A stretch of 64,000 bases of DNA from NCBI GenBank assembly GCA_019722365.1, contig JADFUC010002325.1, positions 26,391 to 90,390 of the forward strand, read 5' to 3'. The translations under genes were made by a program, and so were the position numbers. This stretch comes from Lithospermum erythrorhizon (taxonomy: Eukaryota > Streptophyta > Magnoliopsida > Boraginales > Boraginaceae). Shown here piece after piece: positions 23,136 through 34,719 of the stretch (the first letter of the stretch is position 1; the number at the start of each line of letters is the position of its first letter). The notes under the pieces are model-generated. The model was not told the origin of the DNA, ran no database searches, and worked only from the letters and a program-made list of their open reading frames with translations.

Positions 23136-23700
23136 GCGCGCCAGAACGCTCCCCAGCGGCCTGCGTGTGGCGGGCAGTGGCATGTCTGCTTCTATTTGGA
23201 TGTTGTGTTCCCCGACTGATTTGGAGAATGTATTTGCCAGACCGCCTCTTCCCCCGGCCTTATTTCGTACTCCCAGTTAGCTGACCCGGGAGGAAGACCA
23301 GCCTCACCATAGGAGGATAGGAGCCTCATGACAGATTAATCTTACCGCAGGAAGTCGAAGAAGCTTCAAGGGAGAATAGTTAGAGGGAAGGGGCTAGCGA
23401 GAATTTGGAGATGGCACGAGGAGACATACGCTTATCTCCCCAAGCAAAGAAAGGAGACCGGTTCCTTGGGGCTAGAGGGTCGGGAAGGGACCTCTTTTGC
23501 GCTAAGGAATAGTGGGCAAGGGAAGCGGGAGATTGTAGGAAAAGAACAACATCAGAGATCAGAAGTCCGTGACAGAAGGAGGCTAAAAGCGAGGATCGGT
23601 TATGAAAGGGGACCCTTATTATGGCGACCCGCTGAGAGTCGTGCGAAGTTAAGATCGTTAACAGCTATCTGTGGTCGCTGACCGATGGATACAATAATGA
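23136..23700. other. Unassigned GC-rich stretch
   Basis: Open frames of 60-70 codons on the + strand with no recognised motif. Purine-rich from 23330 to 23640. It may be a retroelement leader or a piece of the Tat extra ORF, but I see no match. Confidence 0.3.
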
Positions 23701-26110
23701 ATATGGCGTCTTGGCGTTAACAAGACATAACTCTCTGATATTAATCGTGGTGATCCGGCCAACATATCCAATAAAACAACGAACTGATAGAATACAAATC
23801 ATATGTCTGGCTTCAGATATCTGAGAAATCAATCTGGCATGGGAAGTATGACCCGGACCCAACGATGAAATACAATACAAAGTCACAGAGTACAAATCGA
23901 CAACAAGGAAATATTCTTTGAGGACTTCTATGCCGCGCCTCGCTTTTTATGAATACCTTGACTCTGTTATCTGAGATCATAGCCGCTCAACATTCATTAG
24001 GAACTGGCGTAAGCAGCCAGGAGAGAATAGAGTCGACTATTAAGGCGAGTGAATACAAATACCACAAACGGTCCGATCGCGTATATTAAAAGTACTTATA
24101 TATATAACGTATGCTATACGTTAGCCAGTTCACCTGATGAATAAGCGTATTCCATGAATCATAGAATCCTCCTATGTGATATCCACATGTACTATCTTGA
24201 GGCTTATAACCATTAATAATCGTATTCATTTAAGGAAAAACCGATCACCAATGGCCTTGCGATTTATCAAATAAAGGAATCCGCCTCAGCAAATACTAAG
24301 CAGGATAGAGGAATCGCGTCTTGAATATCTGCGTATAGAGTCGCTCCCGAATAATACGTATGAGATCCGCCTCGAATAATCGGATAGGTATCATAGTACT
24401 CGGCAATTTCTGTTTTTTGATAGCCATATCGCTTTTGAGCCTCACGAGGTCAGCAGGCTGCACGTAATATCATCTGCTTGACTATAAACAAAGTCATGTG
24501 CATTCCATGAATAACCATGGCAATCAGAAACCACCTGCACTTCTTGCTGACCCATGCAGCCTTATGACCACAAGCGACACAAGTACCACCTTGTGCTTGC
24601 GTGGCGTATTATGATCGTAACATGAATCATATTAGCAACTATCTAAATAATATAAATCATAATCACACATTTATCTCGTAATATGAATCGTAATCTCAAT
24701 TATCTCATAATATGCCTCGTAATCTCAATTATTTAAATAAATATGATATAAAGTAAATTTTACACATAATATCAATCGATATCTCAGTTATTTATTAATA
24801 TGAATCATAATCATACAATAGACATATCGAATAGTACCGAGGCAACCACATGTAAAATATATAACATAATATATATGAAGGGTTACCATTAGTGCGATTT
24901 ATGCTACGCCTCGGCAAGCCATAATGATAATCTACAGGTAACCCAGCGTATTGGAGTCCGGTGACTCTATTCAAAGAAATTGCCACATTATAACGATTCA
25001 CTTAGAATAGCCTCTCTTCACCAGTATTTAAACCCGAATATTATACGCGTCTACGTATTTCAATTAACTTTTAATGTCGTATTATCAGAAATTAGTATCT
25101 GGCTTACGAAATTAGAAACTAGCACATTCAATTTATCGACTTCATAACTCGATATTTGATAAATGGCTTTATTAGCCCAGCGATAACCATGATGGCATTC
25201 AATCAATCCCATGATCGATAAACGACTAATTAACCCATTTATAATCGACGCTGGATTCAAAAACCGATTCTTCTTTCATTTGGAATAACTTTATTTCGAA
25301 CTTGATATCCTCATGCGATCAACTTGAAGCATCCAAATTATACTCCAAAATAACTATATTAAATTCAACCAATAGCGCTTTTAAATTCCTGATTTCCTCG
25401 AAAAAGTCAACAAAAGTCAAAGCACAACCTATTCAGCAATTTCAACGAGAATCGATCCTTTATCAAACTACCATCGCATGAAAATCCAAACATAGGTGAT
25501 AACTACATACCATTTATATCTTGAAACTGGTCAGCCATCAATACAAAGTCAACATCCCAAATTCATAAATACCCCCAAAGATTCGAGCTTTAACTTGAGA
25601 AACAAGCTATAGCTGGAAAATTTAAATAACATATTTTAAAGTTTAATATCAAATTGGAAAAAGTCAACTAAAAGGTCAGCACTCTCCCAGCTGAGAAATC
25701 TTCAGATTTGATGCTGCTGCACCGAATATGATGAGGATGATGAGGAGAAAGCGAAATCCTTGGCTTTGTCGGCGAGTTTAAGCAATCGATGAGAGGAAAT
25801 GGAAGAAAATATCGAAAGGGGAGTACGGTCGGCGAAGAGGGGGAAAGAAGAGGGAATGGATGAGGATGATGAATAGTGTTAGTAGGTGAGACATATTTAG
25901 AGGAAAATTAAGTTAGATTCGGTTTTAGGTTAATTTAAACTTTCCGTCTCTTTAAATACCGATAAGCAGTTTGAATGTTTTATTCCAGGCGTATAAATTG
26001 CTACTAAATGCAAATGCACTACGTCTGCGGTATAACGATACTATTCCAAAATTATTGTCATCTCAGGGTCCCTTGTAGAAATGTACCGCTGACCATTATA
26101 TTTGTTGTAT
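23700..26110 (-). mobile_element. Chromovirus (Tekay-like) LTR, - orientation
   Basis: It matches in architecture the LTRs at 35.445-37.940 and 52.017-54.472. A short AT-rich tandem array (units of about 35-38 bp with aatatgaatc/ataatc, 24605-24830) corresponds to the array at 56.54-56.71 kb. AAAGTCAAC-type repeats occur at 25405-25420 and 25658-25670. A purine-rich leader block (25720-25880) precedes a gttagattcggttttaggttaattt block (25911-25935). No coding domains flank it, so it is probably a solo LTR. Ends are approximate. Confidence 0.6.
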
Positions 26111-27880
26111 TACCATTGCTCGACTTCAAAATTTTTTAATTTACTTTGAAATACTCCACGAGAAACTTATATACTATCAGCCCATGTATTGGTAAAGACA
26201 GTTATTACGCTTGTTTGAACTAAACTTGATCGTCGAAGTGTTTTAGTGAAGCTGACGATCCTTGTTTGGGAAGACTTATTTGGATTAAGGTGTATCGGTA
26301 CTCGACTTGGAGGATTTGTGATAAAGGCTAACTTGTCGAAGCAGACGGATAAATCGTTATACTTATTTATCCATTACTAATAGAAGTGTCAAATGGACCA
26401 CGACACATCGAGATGATCGTACCCTAAAGTAATTCGGAGAATTAGTACGGTGGATTGGGGCTCCTGTATTGAGCCTTAGGTTCGATTCAAGGTTTGAGTC
26501 CGCTATGGGAAAGTAGTCTTTCAAATCGAGCCCGATTCAAGGTTCGTCATACCCTTAGGTAACCGTTGCCCATTTATCACAGTGGTCTAGTTCTTTGACA
26601 CACTAATGTAGGCATCGTAATAAGCATTATCCGTTCCGTCTGATAGTTGGTAAATTATTCAAAGTATAGTTGTTCTAATAGCGTTGCCTCTGGTCTGAAA
26701 GCTTTACCGGTTTAATTAAAAACTGGGTGTAAACACTTTAATGATAAGTAGTCGTTGTGATTAGCAAGCCTTTGGATTTGATGTAATGGGAAGTGCGTTT
26801 AATCGAAAAAATAGACGTGGAAAAGGGCCAAAACTAGCCGTTGCAAATAAATGGATGCAGATTAGGTTCTATAAGAGTATGCCTGCTTGGTTAATTATTT
26901 TTATCTCTATCGGGCGGATCGAAAGGGCATTTAAAGGCCTTCGATGAATACATTATAAAAAGTATTTTTGGTAGAGATGGTTAGGTTCGCGAGTTTCTTA
27001 CCATCGACCATGATCGGTAGCCCAAGCCAATGTTTTGCATTTTGAAAACTCTGAAATGGTATTCATTGATTTTCAAAATGCCGCAGAAATACCCCGACAT
27101 ACTTTGTAATCACCGAGGAGCGATGTGAAATAAAATAATTAAAATAAACTTTAATTAGAATTTTTCGAGGAAGTTAAGACCCGATTCTTTCTTGGCTTGG
27201 TGGGCACGAAGGTCGCATCTTATGGTTTTGGTATGCATGTGGTAAAGTATCTTATTTTTGGTGTGTGGGCGCGCGAGCTTAATAGAGGCGGTGCCTCTTT
27301 TAGTGTCACAGGCACCGCGACTCAATGCAACAATTTTACGTTAGTGAAATATTTATATTACCCTTAAATACAGCGTTGGTCGCGTCGAAATGGTATTTTT
27401 GTCACTGCTGTTCAAAGTATAGAAGATTGTAAAAATGAAATTTATTTTGCTCACTTATTTGAAAGTGTAAGTTAGGAAGTTTCGTTAAGGCTGAAATTGT
27501 CGTTTATTTAAAAAGTGTATAGTGTTGCACAAAATTGTCGTTTCGTTAAAAAAGGATTCTTATTCGATGTGTATAGTGTTATATAACTTCATGGGATGAG
27601 AGCACTAACTAGCTTATTTCTGCTGACCTTTCTTGCTTAATGATCAGGCTTAGCAGGATGAAACTTCTTCTTCGCTCACATCGATGCCACTCACCACCAA
27701 ATCTAAGCTAACCCAAACAGGTACCGATTATCAAGCAGGCATCCTCAACACCAACAATTCCTCTCAAATTTCACAAACCAATAAACCTCAATAACCCATA
27801 ACAACACCAAACATACCCAGATCTATACCAGAACACAAAAAGATCACAACTTTTCAGTAAAATAAGCAAAACTACAAAAG
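26110..27880. other. Intergenic, no gene recognised
   Basis: AT-rich, mostly non-coding on both strands. Short repeated phrases (gattcaaggtt at 26485-26545) are present, and gtgtatagtgtt occurs twice near 27516 and 27570. I see no domain or RNA gene. Confidence 0.4.
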
Positions 27881-27884
27881 ATTC

Positions 27885-28240
27885 TTGAAAAAATACATAA
27901 TGGATCTGTACGTGATGTCAATAAACTCCTGCGTGAATAATTTGAGAGGTTCCGATGGTCCTCCTTTAGATGTTATTGGCCATTCAATTAGCTCAAAAGA
28001 TTTTACAGATGCAGGTACAGCAAGTCAAAATAATGATAAGTTGCATCCACTGGGATTGTTGATGTCTGAACTTGAGAACTTATCAAGGACTTCAACAATT
28101 GAATATTCCCATCAGCAGAGAGTCAAGTTTCAAATCACATGGGTGGTGGAAAGTCTCCGTTTTGGAGAGAAATGGCTGACTCAGTTCATGCATCTGAGTC
28201 ATGGCCTGAGAGTTTTTAGAAGAAATTCACTTTTTTGAGC
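27885..28240 (+). pseudogene. Host-gene-like fragment (possibly GYF/EXA1-like), truncated
   Basis: An open frame of 117 codons has normal-looking coding composition, unlike its AT-rich flanks. Residues 26-80 include GPPLDVIGHSISSKDFTDAG and then DKLHPLGLLMSELENL. From memory this resembles a conserved stretch in the middle of large plant GYF-domain proteins (EXA1-like), where HPxGLLxSELE occurs. I cannot check it. No GYF domain itself is present and the frame ends after a run that looks shifted (GLRVFRRNSLF). If right, it is a captured or retro-copied exon piece, not a complete gene. Alternative: an anonymous conserved exon. Confidence 0.35.
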
Positions 28241-28284
28241 CAATTAGATACAGGATGCTTATGATTTCTCGTCATTTTACATCG

Positions 28285-28400
28285 TGGGGATTTAGGGGTA
28301 GGGGGTGGGGTGGAGGCGGGTAGGATGGGGGGTGGGGGTGGGGGGGTGTGAGGTAAAGGGGTGAGGGGTGGGGGGTGGAGGCAGGTAGAGATGGGGGGGA
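28285..28400 (+). repeat. G-rich tract with many GGG runs
   Basis: About 115 bp, nearly all G on the + strand, with more than a dozen runs of three or more G separated by 1-6 bases. Such a tract can form G-quadruplexes. It lies directly 3' of the 27.9-kb fragment. Confidence 0.85.
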
Positions 28401-28429
28401 TGGACAACACTATACACAGGAATAGTAAG

Positions 28430-28880
28430 CTTAGAATAGTAAGCTTTTTTTAATGAAATGACGATTTTAGCTCTTAATGAAGCTTACAGCTGTATCTTTG
28501 CCAGATAGAGCGCGAGAAATAATTAAATGTCATCGCACGGCTTGCAATATTTATTTGGGGGTGTACTCTTAATTTCGGGGTAGAGCGGCCAACATCTGTT
28601 TTTAGTGAAATGATAATTTTCTTGGCCAATGAAACTTCTGCTTCTGCGAGCACCGAATAGAGGAGGGGGCAAAATAATTAAATTTAAACGCACTCTTTAG
28701 TGTTAGGGACGAAATAGTTATTTCTTGTTATTTCGATGTGTATTTTAAAGGGTAATATGATCGTTTATTGTGAAATTGGGTGTATGGGAGTCGGGGGGGT
28801 GTCTGAGACGGCTAAAAAAGTATAGAGAACAGGATTCGAGGGGTGTGCAGAATAGCTAAAAATAATCTGGTATTTTTCAT
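28430..28880. repeat. Two diverged repeat units
   Basis: A unit starting taatgaaatgacgattttag (28452) recurs diverged at about 28605 (tagtgaaatgataattttct), each followed by an aatgaa(g/a)ct block. A similar phrase is found at 46345-46375. This looks like part of a dispersed non-coding repeat. Confidence 0.45.
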
Positions 28881-28899
28881 TGTGGCCTTCTTTTCCTAT

Positions 28900-29880
28900 T
28901 CGATTTAAAGGGATCGTTAAAATATAGATTAAATTGAATCAATATAACCACTAACAATGATCAAATGTGTATTGGTGTTATTAACGGTGACCAAATTGAC
29001 AACTAACTAATGTTTAATTAAATCAAATGAATATTCAATTTTTAAATCACAGATAGTCCTCTCTCTATAAATAGTGAAAATTATTTCTTTCATTTCTCAT
29101 AACAATTTCTATTCAGTCTCAAATCCATCCATTACAATTCTAAACATTTTTAATATATTCTTGGTCTTGGTCTCTTGGATAGAGAATTGAAATACAATCT
29201 TACATTGCTTTGGATCCAGCCTCAAATTGTGGGCTAGATTGTTGTATTCATCAATATTAGTATAATACCCTGTTTTAGAGTCGTGATACTCTATCTATTT
29301 GTTTAATTGTATTTGAAATTTGAATTATAACTATGATCTCCTAGTTTCTTATTTTTTTTCATTTTATCAATGACAAAAAAAAAAGTAACTCTCTTAATTT
29401 GGTTACTAGTAGTCAAGATGAAAATGCTAGTACTAGAAAAATCAAATGATTTTGTGAATTTAGAATTAAGATGCATAACATATAGATGTTCTACCCCAAA
29501 ATATCCTACAATTTCAAGATTCCAATTCTTAAGTTAGCACTAGTGTTAAGACACCTACGATTAATATGAGGGAAAAAACTTCCTGAATTTGACAATATTT
29601 TTTGGGCCAAACGTTGAAAACATTTGGCAACTTTCATGAAATGTAGCAAAATATTAGTGCCGGGGGAAAACAAGAACCGATCGGATCATTTATTTAAGCA
29701 CTTGAGTTAGTTGAGTAGACACGGGATAAATAAGGATAATAGTTTAGATGATGGATAGCAAAGCTGGCTACAGTTCTATTTTCAATAACATGCATTATAT
29801 GTTGGAGATAATAATACAGAAGGAGATCAGATGAACAACATATAGAGATGTTCTCCCCCAAATATCATAAGCAAACTGAA
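28900..29880. other. Intergenic region downstream of the P450
   Basis: AT-rich. A TATA-like ctctataaatagtg at about 29062 on the + strand is followed by an A/T/C-rich leader-like stretch, but no ORF of note starts after it (a short ATG frame at 29371 closes early). It could be a relic of a transposon promoter. Nothing else is recognised. Confidence 0.35.
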
Positions 29881-29883
29881 GGA

Positions 29884-29889
29884 TTTATT
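29884..29889 (-). promoter_or_regulatory. Polyadenylation signal AATAAA of the P450
   Basis: On the minus strand, AATAAA lies about 40 bp after the stop codon at 29927-29929. The position is short but possible for a plant 3' UTR. Confidence 0.45.
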
Positions 29890-29926
29890 GATAATACTAC
29901 AACACCAATTCAACAAGTTTCATAAA

Positions 29927-32900
29927 CTACACCTTGCGTAAGATGAAGTGAGCTCCATGCTGAGGGTGAAGGTTTAGCATGTTGTAAGGAGCGTGAGCAT
30001 AAGATGGCGAGAGCTCGAAAGAGAATCGCTGTAAAATCGTCGCCAATGCCATTTTTGCTTCCAGCAATGCAAAGTTTTGGCCAATGCAAATCCGAGGCCC
30101 TGCACTGAAAGCGAAAAATGATCCATTTCCTTTTGTAGCTTTCAACACTCCTTCACTAAATCTCTCTGGATTGAACTCTTTCGCATCCGCTCCCCATAGT
30201 TCGAGATCATGATGCAACAACATGAATGGCAGATGGATATGCACTCCTGCTGGAAGAGTAAGGTTTCCCAATTTCATTTCTTTAGCAGTTCTCCTGTCAA
30301 TACCCGGCGCTGGTGGGTACAACCTTAAGACCTCGTAAAGAATCATAGTCACCTGAAACCAGGGGCGAAGGCAGCAATAAATTATATTGTATGCCAAGTA
30401 TATAAAAAAAATTACATTGGTCTAGTTAAGGAGAAAAATTATAAGTCAGGGTAGGACAATAATAAAAATTTACAAAATTCTAAAAAAACATATAGCATAA
30501 ATATGTCATTTTCTAAAAATTTAATGTTAAAATTAACATTTTAAAATGTTTGAGGCGGGCCAAGGCATACCTTGGCCCGTGAATAGCTCCGCCCTTGCCT
30601 GAAACCCGAACAAATATAATCAGGAATGTTCTCAGTTGAAGTATAACGAGGATGATTTGACTCGCTTATGTTTGGCTCGTTATCACACCAATACACATAG
30701 GTCACATGATCATGTTTGGCTTGTTAACAATCCTATACATCTAGACAGCTAGGCATGTGTGTCACATATAATTAGATTTTAAAAAACTCACAATTTTGAG
30801 TTGATTCAAGTCTTCAAATCCTGGTTTCTCATAGCCAAATTTTTGCACAACCTCTTCCCTGGCTCTCTCCTGCCACTCAGGATGTTTGCCCAATAATACC
30901 ATAGTCCACACAAGCAATGTTGACGTTGTTTCCTGGCCTGCAAAATAAAACAGTTTGCACTCTTGGATGATTTCATGGATGCTCATTGCAGAACTTTTAT
31001 TCCTTCGATCTTCAATTGGTTTCAAGTTAGGTTCCAGTAAGATGCCTAATAAGTCATCAATTCTGGCCTCCCCTACTTTCATGGCCTTAATCCTTTTATT
31101 GATAACATCTGTGATTGAAACATCAATTTTCTTGGCAATTTCCTTAATTCGTCTATTCATCTTAGTCGGCAAAAACCTGTAAAAAGAGTTTGTCATGTGA
31201 CATACATGTATTCCATCAAACTAGCTAAACACACGACGGGCTGAGGAAGGATCAAATATAGAGACGAGCCAATGGCTAGGTTACCTCATTCCAGGGATAT
31301 AAAGAGACCTGAACGCTACGACAATGAGTTCGGTCTGTTCCCTTAGCAGTTCAAATATCTTTCTCCCTTCTACATAATTGCTGCCAAATGCTGTTCTTGA
31401 AATGGCATCAGCCGTCAACTTTTGGAGATGAGGCCAAACATCCAACTCACAAACTCCTTTTGATGAAGCAACTAAATTTTCCCATTTATTTAATGTGTCC
31501 ATACAACTCAGATAAAATGCAGGCAGCATGAGCTATTCAAAAGAAAATGACCCAAAAAAAACATTGTCAGCAGTGATTAGGAACAACCATGATGATATTT
31601 GTAATCAATAATTTACAAAATAAATATGTTGCAGATTGTTTGCTAAATACTATTCCCTCCATCCCATAAAGATTATTTAATTTTGACTTTTTCAAAAATT
31701 TAAAAGATAACTAGCTAAAGTGGATCTACCTCAAAAAATACGTACAAAAGTTGATCAAATGAAACAAGTTATGAAAAATAAAAAAAGTGTGAAAGTGGAC
31801 AATCTTCATGAGAAGGAGAGAGTATGTATTACCTCGTTTTAGTCACACTAGCTAGTTCATCTTACCTCACATTAAAAGATTACTAAACTTTTTATGATCG
31901 AAATTTAACAAAACTTTTTAATCTTGATTAGCGTGAAATTTTTTGAATTAAAATGATTAGCACAATAATAAAGTATATTGAAAATCTTAGATATTAACCT
32001 CATTTTCTCCAAATAAATATTATTTGAGTTAAAAAGTGAAAAAATGAATTATTAAAATTCAAAATTTGACAATCTTTTAGGAACAGAGGAATTACAATTT
32101 AAACCGAACCCGAGGGGGCAGAGGTATGTACTTTCAATTTCTCCATATGGAATGCTGGATTGAGTAGTTTTCTCTGCTTGGCCCATTTATCTCCCTCATA
32201 GTTTAAAATTCCAGAAAACAAATATTTACTCTGCGGATGAGGTTCAGGCTTAGGATACTGATAATTCTTTGACAAGACTTCCTTTATAAGTTGAGGATCC
32301 ATAATGAACACTTTTAGTGTTGGACCTACCCATTGGAAGGTCTTGATGCCTGTAACAAGTGAAGAGTGCCAATTTCACCATCAACATACAAATCTATATT
32401 TCCACATAAAGGCACAACATAAGGCTTGTAAGAGACCCTAATTTGAGCCGAAACACACCAGCTGCAGCAACACTTGTGACAACGTTTTTGATGCGCCAAG
32501 TTGTTCGTACAAATAGGGTAAGGTGTGGGAAGGTACAGATCTTTTAGAAATTTTCTTGACAGTTTGAAGAATGCATCGATGAAGCGGGGAGAATTTATAT
32601 ATAAATTGAATCGAGTTAATCTGAAATATTATATCTTCACTACATCTTGCGTCGTATAAGAAAGTAGATCATTACATTTAATTTATTCCATCAATCATTG
32701 ACTTCATAAGATTTTCAAGATGAAAATAGTGTTAGAACCAAATAGATGTTTCTAGATGAAGCAAACCTCTCAAGGTTCACTAGGATTCAACTCATTCAAA
32801 ATCCCCTGAAATCTATGTATTGAGTTAGAATTGAATGAGCAGTAATTGCCTGAGAATAGTGCCGAAGTTAATTAAAGTGAAGTCTTGAGTGTGGAAGTTG

Positions 32901-33805
32901 CGTTGGTGCACTAACAGTACTTAGAGTTACATAATTATTCCATAAATAGTCATTCTCTTTATTGTCCATATCTAAATAGAATTCATTTTCTTAATAATTT
33001 TTCAAACTTGAATTTTGACTTTGAATCACTTTTTAACTATTGATAGGTAACATCAATGAGCAAAAGAGAAAAAAGGGCGAATAATGTAAGAAAGATGAAA
33101 ATAAGTTACTAAATGCATTTCCATGAATTGGCATTAATGCTCTGCTAATAATTAACGATGGAACAAACACAAGGACTATTTGTGCAACATTTATGTAATT
33201 CTAAGAAGTGTTAGTGTACTAACGTAAACTTCAGGAGTAAGTCTTGCTTTTTGGCAAACTCCCGGGATTATCTCCCAATGAACACAACTATCTTAAAGAC
33301 TAAAAGGCAATATTGGAAATAGCTAACTAAGAACATGTAAGCTTGTATCATCACTAGAGATTTTCATGTCTAATTGTTACTCCTATGTATTTACTCGCAT
33401 GCAACTATGCAAGTGAATTGACGTTTTTATCTTTCGAAATTCAACCATAATTAAATATAACTGAAATATGTACAAGAGACTGTATATGGTCAAAATTTCA
33501 AGACTCATTGATGCCAAAGGAGATGAAAACTAACCATATTTTTGTACAAGTTGATAGGTATAGGGCACTGATCTTGGTAGTATATCATCGGAAAGATTAA
33601 GGGGCTTAGAATTTGCTTCTTGAATGGCCTTAGTCATCTCCTTCAAGTCACCATGAAGTAGTTTGTAAGAGTTTCCATTAAAACCTTGAGCTCTCAGGAT
33701 CTTCTCCAACTTCTTAGGCCTCAACCATACCCACTTTATTATTCTCCATGTATATATCACAACAATAACTGCACAAATAATCGGAATGATAATATATATT
33801 TCCAT
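29927..33805 (-). CDS. Cytochrome P450, CYP72A-type, five exons, intact
   Basis: Haem-thiolate monooxygenase anchored in the ER membrane. Relatives oxidise terpenoids and other small molecules, but the substrate cannot be told here. Exons (minus strand): 33805-33535, 32349-32132, 31532-31285, 31176-30792, 30352-29927. All junctions are GT-AG and join in frame to 515 residues, the usual CYP72A length. N-terminal hydrophobic anchor at residues 3-23, then WLRP hinge (27-30). C-helix WAKQR is at 146-150. I-helix AGQETT is at 325-330. ExxR (EVLR) is at 381-384, PERF at 436-439. The haem loop [10 protein letters not shown] has the cysteine ligand at 463. CYP72A proteins usually have FGWG where this one has FSAG. 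The start is the first ATG before the anchor. No frameshift occurs in 1548 coding bases, in sharp contrast to all neighbours. Intron 2 holds a Stowaway-like element, intron 4 a hAT-like one. Confidence 0.95.
30352..30605. mobile_element. hAT-type MITE in P450 intron 4, with 8-bp target duplication
   Basis: The element body is 30360-30597 (238 bp). Its ends are inverted: left caggggcgaag, right end read inward caagggcggag, 9 of 11 matching. The flanks repeat exactly as cctgaaac at 30352-30359 and 30598-30605, an 8-bp duplication typical of hAT elements. On the gene's strand the left duplication contains the splice acceptor of exon 5, so the insertion copied the acceptor. Confidence 0.85.
31650..31826. 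mobile_element. Stowaway-like MITE in P450 intron 2
   Basis: The left end reads tattccctccatcccataaag and the right end, read inward, catactctctccttctcatga. Both resemble the CTCCCTCCGTCCC-type inverted terminus of Stowaway (Tc1/mariner-derived) elements. The interior is AT-rich and non-coding, about 175 bp. The TA target duplication is plausible but not decisive in AT-rich DNA. Confidence 0.6.
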
Positions 33806-33875
33806 TCTATATCTCTGAATTCAACTACACCTTTAAGCTGAAATGACGTTATATATATATATATATATATATGAA
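33806..33875 (-). promoter_or_regulatory. P450 5' leader and (TA)n core-promoter region
   Basis: Upstream of the ATG at 33805, an uninterrupted TA dinucleotide tract lies at 33850-33872, 45-67 bp before the start codon on the gene's strand. It can serve as a TATA element, which would make a short 5' UTR. Such tracts vary in length between individuals. No other motif is evident. Confidence 0.35.
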
Positions 33876-33899
33876 AATATTGTTAAATATATTTTAACT

Positions 33900-34480
33900 T
33901 TATTTTTAATTTATACTTTAACATATATTTTAAGGATACATATTAAAAAAATCGATATATATATAGGACCACCCAGAAGTATTAAGTATTATTGCACATA
34001 TAATACTAAAATTAGATTTATACGAGGTAGAAAATACTTCATCTATCTTAAAATGATAATGATAGTTTTGGAGAAAATTTATGTAGTATTATTTTTACTT
34101 GATCATTAATTTTTTTTTAAACTTTTAATTATATTTAGAGGCTATTCTATAGGATAAGATGATAATTACAGCATTTTAATCTAAATAAAAAAAATCTCTA
34201 TAATAAATATCACTAATTACATTCTATTTTGTAATAGAATCCTTTAATACAATCCTACCAACCCCCTCTTAATTACTTTCTTTTTCGTAATAAAATCTTA
34301 CCAATAAATGTAACTTTTCAAACTGATTTATATTTCTTTAGTACAATATCTTAAAAGTTATATTGATGAATATAGTATACCGTTGTTATCCGATAAATGA
34401 TATTTCATTCTAAATTATCCTCATTACTTAAAAGACATATGATATATCATAAAGTAAAATAAGATATATATCATTATTAC
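33900..34480. other. AT-rich P450 upstream region
   Basis: Very AT-rich with no coding signal. It carries no motif that I can tie to regulation. Confidence 0.4.
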
Positions 34481-34489
34481 TCTGCAAAT

Positions 34490-34670
34490 GAGGTGTTAAA
34501 GTTGAGTAGAGTAGGTGAGAACTTTGTATTGAGGTCATGAATTCGATTTTCACTGCCAGCTTTGGTCGAGTCACGTCGCGGCTTTAGTGTGATTGCGGCG
34601 TGGTTTGCAGAATGCTACGTTAATTAGGAATGCAGGTGCGTCTTCTGCAGTGGCGGTTGCATTCCCCGTT
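34490..34670 (+). mobile_element. tRNA-derived SINE, older copy
   Basis: It is clearly related to the SINE at 34.86 kb: gagtaggtgag, ggtcatga, attcgatttt-cact (B-box region, 34539-34554), cggcttt, gtggttt-c. The A-box part is degenerate. No clear target duplication remains, so it is the older of the two. Confidence 0.65.
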
Positions 34671-34719
34671 ACAAAATATATATATACCATTCTTATGTTA
34701 AAAGAAAGCAACAAATAAA

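Noticed and set aside
26470..26560. tRNA-like ggttcgattc motif
   Set aside because: Only a B-box-like phrase, with no cloverleaf, no A-box at the right distance and a local repeat of gattcaaggtt. Not called as a tRNA or SINE.
28216..28410. Proline-rich open frame on the minus strand
   Set aside because: Translation of the G-rich tract, low complexity. No gene.
30955..31182. Open frame on the + strand across P450 exon 4
   Set aside because: Shadow frame of the true exon on the other strand.
33843..34109. Open frame of 88 codons on the + strand rich in Tyr and Ile
   Set aside because: It comes from the (TA)n tract and AT-rich DNA upstream of the P450. No coding character.
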